Assembly (NCBI GenBank): GCA_902984215.1
Contig: CADWAF010004516.1
Span: 1-17,342 of the forward strand
From: Willaertia magna
Taxonomy: Eukaryota; Heterolobosea; Eutetramitea; Acrasida; Naegleriidae
DNA length: 17,342 bases
Direction of reading: 5' to 3'
Part shown: piece after piece, positions 1 to 6,455 of the stretch
How the letters are laid out: every line of letters starts with the position of its first letter
How positions within the stretch are numbered: the stretch's first letter is position 1
Notes under the pieces: generated by a model
What the model saw: the letters and a program-made list of their open reading frames with translations, nothing else
Databases searched by the model: none
What the model was told of the DNA's origin: nothing
Translations under genes and position numbers: made by a program

Positions 1-120
1 ACTTTGGATCAATTAAAAGTTGAGCCATTACAATTAGAATCAACAGATTTACATACATTTGAAACTTTAGATGATCATTTTCCTTATTTTGAAGATGATT
101 CTTTATTTGATTTATTGTAA
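1..120 (+). CDS. C-terminus of an upstream gene, acidic tail (partial)
   Basis: Frame 1 is open from the window edge to a TAA at 118-120, giving 39 residues. The tail is rich in Asp, Glu, Leu and Phe and ends in LDDHFPYFEDDSLFDLL. Alternating acidic and bulky hydrophobic residues of this kind resemble acidic transactivation tails of transcription factors, but no domain is visible in so short a piece, so that reading is a guess. The frame is assumed because it is the open one, its codons are biased like those of neighbouring genes, and an AT-rich untranslated stretch follows directly. Confidence 0.55.
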   Translation, partial: TLDQLKVEPLQLESTDLHTFETLDDHFPYFEDDSLFDLL

Positions 121-263
121 TTAAATTTTTAAATAAATTAGTTTTAAATTTGCCTTATTCTTTTCACATTTTCACAATTTGAAAATATCTAATTCGTTTA
201 TAGATCTTAAATTGTGAAACCCATAATTTCATAAGGAATACCTAACACGAAAATGAAATGCAA

Positions 264-300
264 GGGATGAGGTGCTTTCACAGTGGTATGGCCGTAGATG
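264..300 (-). rRNA. 5S rRNA-like relic, 5' half only (probable pseudogene)
   Basis: Read on the minus strand from 300 down, the sequence contains CTACGGCCATACCAC followed by TGTGAAAGCACCTCATCCC. This fits the first ~36 nt of eukaryotic 5S rRNA (helix I 5' strand, helix II, loop B and helix III), including an uninterrupted 16-nt match to the classic 5S start. Beyond 264 the match fades. An ATGGGT at about the distance of the internal box C, a TAGAT at 187-191 that could pair with the 5' ATCTA, and a TTTT just after it leave open a decayed full-length copy down to about 187. The box A region is not recognisable, so transcription as functional 5S seems unlikely. It could also be the head of a 5S-derived SINE. 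Confidence 0.6.
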
Positions 301-368
301 TTAGCTTTTCATTTTGTAAATATTTAAAAATTAGTAATTTATATTATATTTTTTTCGAAATCTAATGT

Positions 369-386
369 TTTTGGAATATTCCAAAA
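369..386. promoter_or_regulatory. 18-bp perfect palindrome, heat-shock-element-like
   Basis: TTTTGGAATATTCCAAAA equals its own reverse complement. It contains GAAnnTTC, the core unit of a heat shock element, and further TTC-like units follow at 390-397. It lies 38 bp upstream of the first ATG of the F-box/GTPase gene. The symmetry is seen directly. A role as a dimer-binding site or an HSE is inference, and short AT-rich palindromes also arise by chance. Confidence 0.35.
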
Positions 387-423
387 TCATTCATTCCATT
401 GTTTTTGTGAAATTGGTTTTTTT

Positions 424-1573
424 ATGGAAATTTTTTTAAAATTAACAAAAAAAATGTTTTGGGGGCTAAAAGATGATGTTTTTTTCTTTTCAAAATTACC
501 GGTTGATGTGTGGGATGAAATATTTCAGTTTTTAAATCCTTTGGACATTTTTTGTAATGCTGTCGATGTTTGTAAAAATTGCAGATATAATTTATTAAAT
601 TTTTATTTAAAAAATTATTTAATTAATAATATAAATTTTTTAAATATAGAAAGAACTGACATATTTATTAATGAATTATTCAAAAATGAAGAATTATTTA
701 CCAAACTTAAAAAATATTTATTTAACCAACAAGTCCGCTCTTTGTCAAGTCAATTACAACAAAAACAAATAATTATTGACAAAAATTATTTATTTAAAGA
801 AAGTAATATTCAAAGAAATCTTAATGAATTATCAAACTATTTTTATTTAATTAATCATAATAAATACATTATTACAGAAGATAATTCAGAAAATAAAATG
901 AATAACACTCACTCTTCTTGTTTTGGAAGTGTATTTTCATTTTCAAATAACAACAACAATAATGAAATTCATGTCAACAATAATAACTCAAAAAAAATTA
1001 TTGTAATCCCAAATCATTATAGAAATATTTTTAAAGGAGATACAAATAATTTAACTGGTTTCAAATCCGTTCTAGTTGGATATAGTGGAGTTGGTAAAAC
1101 TTGTTTTGTTAAAGCTTCAATTAATAAAACTTTTAATGACAACAAAAATACAATTGCAGGTACTTTTGCATTAAAACAACATACATTTGAGGAGTTTAAT
1201 TTAACTTTTACAATGGAAATATGGGATACTGCTGGACCAGAACGACATCAATCACTTACTCCATTGTTTTATACATTTTCAAAAATTTTATTTATTTGTT
1301 TTGATTTGACAAATATGGAAAGTTTTAAAAGTGTAAGAAAGTGGAAAGAAGAAATTGAAAAGAATTTAAGAAATGCATTGTTATATGAAGTAATTTTGTT
1401 GGGATTTAAAAGTGATTTAAAAGAAAGAAGCAGAAAGATTGGCATTTGAGTTAGAAGTAATGTATTTTGAAGTGAGTAGTAAATTTATGGAAAATGTTGA
1501 CACTCCAACTTGGCATGCTGTCTTGTTAAAATATTGTATCGATAAATTTATGAAAAGAATGCGTGACGACTAG
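424..1573 (+). pseudogene. F-box/Rab-like small GTPase fusion, frameshifted and degenerate
   Basis: The N-terminus holds an F-box (about residues 24-65: LPVDVWDEIFQFL onward), the Skp1-binding module of SCF ubiquitin ligases. An Asn-rich linker (about 174-188) and a Rab/Ras-type GTPase domain follow. The P-loop is GYSGVGKT at 219-226 and G3 is WDTAGPE at 267-273. G4 reads GFKSD at 327-331. Two normally critical residues differ: the catalytic Gln of DTAGQE is Pro, and the Asn of NKxD is Phe. The frame closes at 1447 in the middle of the domain. One extra base in the A-run at about 1420-1423 explains this, because the next frame continues with EAERLAFELE, YFEVSSK (G5) and the last helix to TAG at 1571. 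The C-terminus (MRDD) has no prenylation cysteine. The start could be the ATG at 424 or at 454; the latter has the A-run context typical here. A sequencing error in the A-run is the alternative to a real break. Confidence 0.8.
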
Positions 1574-1581
1574 AAACAATG

Positions 1582-1645
1582 TGTGTGCAAGGCTTAAAGA
1601 TGTTAATTACATTTATAAATCCAACAGAGGCATTAGGGGCGCACA
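1582..1645. other. Intergenic hairpin potential
   Basis: TGTGTGC at 1582-1588 can pair with GCGCACA at 1639-1645 (six Watson-Crick pairs and one G-U). It closes a ~50-nt loop that contains a smaller ATGT/ACAT hairpin. The loop's right side is more GC-rich than its surroundings. It lies just after the GTPase gene. No tRNA or snRNA signature is present, so the structure may be a 3'-UTR feature or chance. Confidence 0.2.
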
Positions 1646-1746
1646 TGGTTTTTAAAGGTGTAGTAGTAATTTAAATAAAAATTTACGGGTTTACAACTCT
1701 TTAACAAGACAGTTCGCTGAAATTCACACAAAAAAAAAGCGCTAAA

Positions 1747-3580
1747 ATGATTCAACATTTACCACAAGAAAATCTCATTCATATTCTTTCCTTTCTGTTG
1801 GCTAACCATGAATATTGTTTTGAAGAACATTTAGTTGAATTAATAGAGATTTTACCTTCTATTTTATTTATAAATAAAGAAATTCAACAAAAAATAATTA
1901 CAAGTGATTATTTTATTAATTTTATTAATGATATTTATTTAAACGTTGTTAACGGTCGAAATTTTAGAATTTACAAATATTTAAATAAAATTACAAATAA
2001 TTTAATTGAAATAAAAAATATAGCGTTATACGAAAATAATTTTCAAAAATTAAAGTCAATATTTGAAAAATTTACAAAAATTAAGAATTGCAAATTAAAA
2101 ATTTCTGGTTATTTTTTTGTTAATTTTAATTTCAATATTTTACAAAAAGTAGAAAATTTAATTTTAAACGTTGATAATTACAAAAGAAATATTTTATTTG
2201 CATTTACATATTTATTTTATTGTTTGAAATCTATTTATTTAGAAATGAATTTAACAGATTTTAATGATAAATTTTTTGACCAACAAATAAAATTATTAGA
2301 AACAAATAATGTTGACACTCATTTAAAAGTTAATATTACAAATAAATCAAATTTAAATAATTATTCTAACTTAATTGAATATAAAGATGTAATTTATACT
2401 TTAAATTGTTATAATGTAAATATTATTAAAGATTTATCTTGTTATACAAATTTACAGGAAATACATTTTTCAAACGTTGAAAGTAATATTATTTTAACAG
2501 AAATGCCTTATTTATCTAGTATTTACTTATATAAGTGTAATGGATTGGTTGTTTCTGATTGTAAAAATTTAAATAGTATACGGATCTCAAATGTTAAAAA
2601 CTGTGACGTAAATTGTGAATTTAACCAATCATTTAAGTTTCGTGGATTTAGTAAATATTTATGATGGAAATATTAAAATTGATAAAATTAAATTTTTAAG
2701 TTTTAGATTTGAAAATGAAAAAATTATTAATTTACAAATGAAAATTAATTTTATTCAATCATTTACGGATGATTATAAGTATATAAAAAAAAATCAAGAA
2801 GTTTTACTCAAAAATAATTTAAATATTAACCAAATTATTATTAATAATTGTAATTTAAATAATAATGAAGTGAGATATATACAAAGTTTTATAAATAAAT
2901 ATAATTTATTTAAAAGTATTAATTTATGTTTAAAAAATAACATTTTTAACGCAAAATTAATAATTGAAGACAAGAAAATATTTTTAGAAAGTTCACAATT
3001 CTTTGTAATTGAAAACAAAGATGGTAATTTTATTATTGACAATATTTATAGTTACAATGTTACAAACTTTACAATAATGTCAACAAAATACAGAAATAAG
3101 AATAATAGAAATATCAAATTGGTCAACTTTGATTCATTATTAGATTTAACAGTTGAGACAAGAAATACTGTTTTCGATATTACTGAATTAATTAATTTAA
3201 GATCATTAACTGTTTTACAAGAAAATACAATTAATTATAATCATTTAAATTTATCAAAGTTAATAATTAAAAAGAATAAAAATTTAAATATTAAATTAAA
3301 TAATTTATCAAATTTAAAAGAATTAGAAATTATAGAATGTGAAGGAGTTCATTTAGAATTAGAAAATAAAAGAATGAAATTACAAAACATCACATTAGAA
3401 AAATTAAGAAACGTAAATATTAATTTAAAATTAAATTGTCCAGAATTATACAAATTTTATTTTTCATGTTATGAAATTGAAAGTGATATTATTAACTTTG
3501 AATTTTGTAATACACCAATTGTATTTATTCCTAAAATTGAAATACTCCAACCTGAAAATTTATTTATAACCTCTAAATAA
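1747..3580 (+). pseudogene. F-box/leucine-rich protein, left-arm copy, frameshifted
   Basis: This belongs to the ~600-aa F-box family repeated in the window. An F-box opens the protein (MIQHLPQENLIHILSFLL). A conserved helical linker (INKEIQQKI, RIYKYLNKITNNLIEI) and a long Leu/Asn/Ile-rich region resembling irregular leucine-rich repeats follow. The family role would be substrate recruitment to an SCF ubiquitin ligase; this is inferred from domains only. Frame 1 runs to 2664. The rest of the family sequence lies in frame 2, from about 2615 to TAA at 3580. At 2618-2632 this copy has four more bases than both intact paralogues (GAA then TTTAACCAATC, against GAA then AATAATC), which shifts the frame. 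Because four bases are involved, a homopolymer read error is a poor explanation. The region past the break remains highly similar to the paralogues, so inactivation looks recent or the C-terminus has been homogenised. Confidence 0.85.
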
Positions 3581-3743
3581 ACCTTTTTTCAGACCTAAAA
3601 TATTTAAATAAAATTAAATAAAATAAAAATTACAAAAAACTAAAGGAGAAAAAGGATGATTTTTCTATTACTGTATTTCAAAACTTTTGATTCTGAAATG
3701 GTTTACAAAAAATTTTTTTAGAAATTATTTTAAATAAAAAAAA

Positions 3744-4067
3744 ATGCAGCAACTTCCTCAAGAAATATTAGCTCACATTTTTTCATTTCTTTTTTCAAAA
3801 GAACTAGAAACTAAACATGTAATGAAATTATTAAGATTGATTTATTCTTTTTTATTAATAAATAAAGAAATTTATAATAAAATGATGTGTAAATCATTCT
3901 TTAATATTTTAACAAAAGATTTAACATTATTAATAACAGAAAAACATTCCATTAAAGCTTACAAATATTTAAGAAAATTTACAAATAATTTATGTGAAAT
4001 AAATAATTTAATTTTAAATTACTCAGATTTTAGACAAACTAATGAAGCAATTAATGTAATTTTATAA
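3744..4067 (+). CDS. Truncated F-box ORF, left inner arm of the palindrome
   Basis: This 107-residue ORF begins with an F-box (LPQEILAHIFSFLF) and continues into the linker that the ~600-aa paralogues have at the same place (INKEIYNK, KAYKYLRKFTNNLCEI). It stops where those proteins enter their leucine-rich region. It belongs to a different subfamily, sharing well under half its residues with them by eye. Its TAA occupies 4065-4067, the first three bases beyond the palindrome axis, so the stop was made by the inversion junction and not inherited. The ATG follows an eight-A run and an upstream GTTTACAAAAAA. If translated, it would be an F-box without a substrate-binding domain and might compete for Skp1. 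A dead fragment is at least as likely. Confidence 0.7.
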   Translation: MQQLPQEILAHIFSFLFSKELETKHVMKLLRLIYSFLLINKEIYNKMMCKSFFNILTKDLTLLITEKHSIKAYKYLRKFTNNLCEINNLILNYSDFRQTNEAINVIL

Positions 4068-4385
4068 AATTACATTAATTGCTTCATTTGTTTGTGCAAA
4101 ATCTAAATAATTTAAAATTACATTATTTATTTCACATAAATTATTTGTTAATTTTCTTAAATATTTGTAAGCTTTAATGGAATGTTTTTCTGTTATTAAT
4201 AATGTTAAATCTTTTGTTAAAATATTAAAGAATGATTTACACATCATTTTATTATAAATTTTTTTATTTATTAATAAAAAAGAATAAATTAATCTTAATA
4301 ATTTCATTACATGTTTAGTTTCTAGTTCTTTTAAAAAAAGAAATGAAAAAATGTGAGCTAATATTTCTTGGAGAAGTTGCTGCAT
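4062..4385 (-). CDS. Truncated F-box ORF, right inner arm of the palindrome
   Basis: This is the mirror copy of the ORF at 3744-4067, also 107 residues, and its stop codon overlaps the axis. Against its partner it has seven amino-acid differences and three silent ones. One difference hits the F-box signature itself (LPQE to LLQE). Others are Ser/Leu, Glu/Lys, Phe/Leu, Leu/Val, Ser/Leu and Arg/Ala. The preponderance of replacement over silent changes suggests that little purifying selection acts on either copy. Transcripts entering from either side would contain self-complementary RNA if they crossed the axis. Confidence 0.65.
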   Translation of the reverse strand: MQQLLQEILAHIFSFLFLKELETKHVMKLLRLIYSFLLINKKIYNKMMCKSFFNILTKDLTLLITEKHSIKAYKYLRKLTNNLCEINNVILNYLDFAQTNEAINVIL

Positions 4386-4523
4386 TTTTTTAAAAATTTA
4401 TTTTTTTGTAAACAATTAACGAAACAAAAGTATTGAAATAAAGTGGAAAATTCTTTTTTTTTTATTCCTTTTCTCATTTAACTGTTTGTAATTTTTATTT
4501 TGTAAATTTTAGGTCAGAACAAA

Positions 4524-6323
4524 TTATTTAGAAGTTATAAAGAAATTTTCAGGTTGGAGTATTTCAATTTTAGGAATAAATAATATTGGTGTATTATAAA
4601 ATTCAAAGTTAATAATATCACTTTCAATTTCATAACATGAAAAATAAAATTTGTATAATTCTGGACAATTTAATTTTAAATTAATATTTACGTTTCTCAA
4701 TTTTTCTATTTTTATAATTTGTAATTTCATTCTTTTATTTTCTAATTCTAAATTGATTCCTTTACACCCTAAAATTTCTAATTCTTTTAAATTTGGTAAA
4801 TTATTTAATTTAATATTTAAATTTTTATTCTTTTTAATTATTAACTTTGATAAATTTAAATGATTATAATTAATTATATTTTCTTGTAAAACAGTTAATG
4901 ATCTTAAACTAATTAATTCAGTAATATCTAAAGAAATGTTTGTAGCTTCTACTATTAAATCTAATAATGAACCAAAGTTGACCATCTTTACATTTCTATT
5001 TTGTGTTGACATTATTGTAAAAGTTTTAATGTTATAATTATTAATGTTATTAATTATAAAACAGTCTTCTTTGTTTTCAATTAAAAAGAATTGAGAACTT
5101 TCCATAAATTGTTTTTTATCTTTAATTTCTAATTTTGTTTCAAAGTTGTTATTTTTTAAACAAAAATTAATATTTTTAAATTTATTATCGTTATTTATAA
5201 AATCTTGTAATAGTTTTACTTCATTATTATTTAAATTACAATCATTAATAAGAATCTTGTAAATATTTAAATTATTTTTAAGTAATAATTCTTTATTTCC
5301 TGTAATAAAGTTATAATCTGCTGAAAGTAATTGAATAAAATTAATTTTCATTTGCAAATTAAAAATTATTTCAGAATTAAATTTTAAAAAATTAATTTTA
5401 TCAATTTTAATATTTAAATTTAAAATATTTACTAAATTTAATAAATTTAAATGATTATTTTCACCATTTATATCACAGTTTATAACATTAATAATTTGTA
5501 AATTTTTTAAATTTTTACAATTAGAAACAATTAATCTATTACAATTAAATAAATTAATATCAGATAAATATGGTAATTCTTTTAAAATAATATCACTTCC
5601 AACATTTGAAAAATTTATTTGTTGTAAATTTTTATAAAAAGATAAATCTATATTAATTATACTTAAATCGTCATTACAAATTAAATGAGAAATAAAATCT
5701 TTGTATTCATTTAAATATTTTTCTAAATTTAATTGTTTTGGAATGTCAACATGTAAATAAATGTCAACTTTATTTAATAATTTTATAATTTCATTTAATT
5801 CATTACTAAAATTTGTAAAATCAATTGGTAAATAAATAGTTTTTAAAAGTTTTAAACTTGATAAAAAATGTTTAATTGAATTTAAATTGTTTATATTGTA
5901 ACTACAATAATTTAAAGTTAAATTTTCAACTTTTGGTAAATAAATATTACTCTGAAGGTAATTTAAAAGATAAATATCACAGTTTTTAATTGTTGTAAAC
6001 TTTTTAATTATTGATTTTATTTTATGATAATAATCACCATTAAAAACTATATTTTTTATTTCAATTAAATTATTTGTAATTTTATTTAAATATTTATAAA
6101 TTCTAAAAACACGACCACTACTAATACTTAAATAAAGATTGTCAATAAAATCAATAAAATAATCACTTGTAATTATTTTTTGTTGAATTTCTTTATTTAT
6201 AAATAAAATGGAAGGAAATATTTCAATTAATTCAACTAAATGTTCTTCACTATAATATTTCTGTTGAACTAGAAGAAAAGAAAGAATTTGAATGAGATTC
6301 TCTTGTGGTAAATGTTGAAGCAT
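4524..6323 (-). CDS. F-box/leucine-rich protein, intact right-arm copy
   Basis: This is a 599-residue open frame. The F-box is at about residues 3-42 (LPQENLIQILSFLL), followed by the family linker (INKEIQQKIITSDYF, FRIYKYLNKITNNLIEI). Irregular Leu/Ile/Asn-rich repeats then run to the C-terminus (YFSCYEIESDIINFEF, IPKIEILQPENFFITSK). F-box proteins bind Skp1 and bring substrates to cullin-RING ligases; the repeats are the likely substrate surface. The start is supported by an eight-A run right before the ATG and by alignment with both paralogues. By hand alignment the first 115 residues are about 74% identical to the left-arm copy but about 86% identical to the copy at 8630-10426. The C-terminal tail instead matches the left-arm copy. 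It is head to head with the gene at 6456, 132 bp apart. No signal peptide or membrane segment is visible. Confidence 0.85.
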   Translation of the reverse strand: MLQHLPQENLIQILSFLLVQQKYYSEEHLVELIEIFPSILFINKEIQQKIITSDYFIDFIDNLYLSISSGRVFRIYKYLNKITNNLIEIKNIVFNGDYYHKIKSIIKKFTTIKNCDIYLLNYLQSNIYLPKVENLTLNYCSYNINNLNSIKHFLSSLKLLKTIYLPIDFTNFSNELNEIIKLLNKVDIYLHVDIPKQLNLEKYLNEYKDFISHLICNDDLSIINIDLSFYKNLQQINFSNVGSDIILKELPYLSDINLFNCNRLIVSNCKNLKNLQIINVINCDINGENNHLNLLNLVNILNLNIKIDKINFLKFNSEIIFNLQMKINFIQLLSADYNFITGNKELLLKNNLNIYKILINDCNLNNNEVKLLQDFINNDNKFKNINFCLKNNNFETKLEIKDKKQFMESSQFFLIENKEDCFIINNINNYNIKTFTIMSTQNRNVKMVNFGSLLDLIVEATNISLDITELISLRSLTVLQENIINYNHLNLSKLIIKKNKNLNIKLNNLPNLKELEILGCKGINLELENKRMKLQIIKIEKLRNVNINLKLNCPELYKFYFSCYEIESDIINFEFYNTPILFIPKIEILQPENFFITSK

Positions 6324-6455
6324 TTTTTTTTGTGCGAATTTAAGCGAATGACAGGACCAGTCCAGATTTTTACAACAACAAAATTATTATTATATTTTGA
6401 AGTGTTACATCATAAAATTTATAGATCATGATTTTTGATAAATTTTTTAAAAAAA
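6324..6455. promoter_or_regulatory. Divergent intergenic region between two F-box genes
   Basis: These 132 bp separate the start codons of the minus-strand F-box gene and the plus-strand LRR gene, so they must hold both promoters or a shared one. Both starts have A-runs immediately before the ATG. A more GC-rich patch (about 6341-6366) interrupts the AT-rich background. An out-of-frame ATG at 6428 opens a 15-codon ORF that overlaps the 6456 start and could act as an upstream ORF if it is in the mRNA. Confidence 0.4.

Larger units (their letters stand above)
1713..6348. repeat. Large imperfect inverted repeat (palindrome) carrying F-box genes
   Basis: The left arm runs about 1713-4064 and the right arm about 4065-6348, with no spacer. 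The axis lies between 4064 and 4065, inside TTTTATAAAA. From the axis outward each arm carries a truncated 107-codon F-box ORF, a homologous intergenic segment (both contain GTTTACAAAAAA, ACCTAAAAT and AATAAAAATTACAAA), a ~600-codon F-box/LRR gene, and a matching leader just before that gene's ATG (23 of 25 bases by eye). The inner 321 bp differ at 12 positions by hand count (about 96% identity), while the outer genes are far more diverged. The arrangement is that of a fold-back inverted duplication that broke inside the inner F-box gene. Confidence 0.9.

Noticed and set aside
261..300. Resemblance of the plus strand to U4 or U6 snRNA (CAGTGG, GCAAGG)
   Set aside because: Only 6-8 nt words match and the conserved snRNA elements are missing. 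The minus-strand 5S match is far longer.
258..365. Short plus-strand ORF (about 35 codons) in the first intergenic gap
   Set aside because: It coincides with the minus-strand 5S-like sequence, which explains its odd composition, and its second half is plain AT-rich spacer.
1439..1573. Programmed ribosomal frameshifting in the GTPase gene
   Set aside because: No slippery heptamer or following structure is apparent, and the degenerate catalytic motifs fit decay or a sequencing error better.
1582..1645. A tRNA gene in the 1574-1746 gap
   Set aside because: There is a 7-bp closing stem, but no T-loop TTCRA, no D-arm consensus and no anticodon arm.
2615..3580. A separate F-box-family gene starting at 2615
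   Set aside because: The frame has a GTG and no ATG at that point, and the sequence is the direct continuation of the 1747 gene after a four-base frame shift.
4062..4067. The palindrome as an amplification or assembly fold-back artefact
   Set aside because: A fold-back artefact would give near-identical arms. I count 12 substitutions in the inner 321 bp and much greater divergence in the outer arms, so the duplication is old. Long reads would still be the firm test.
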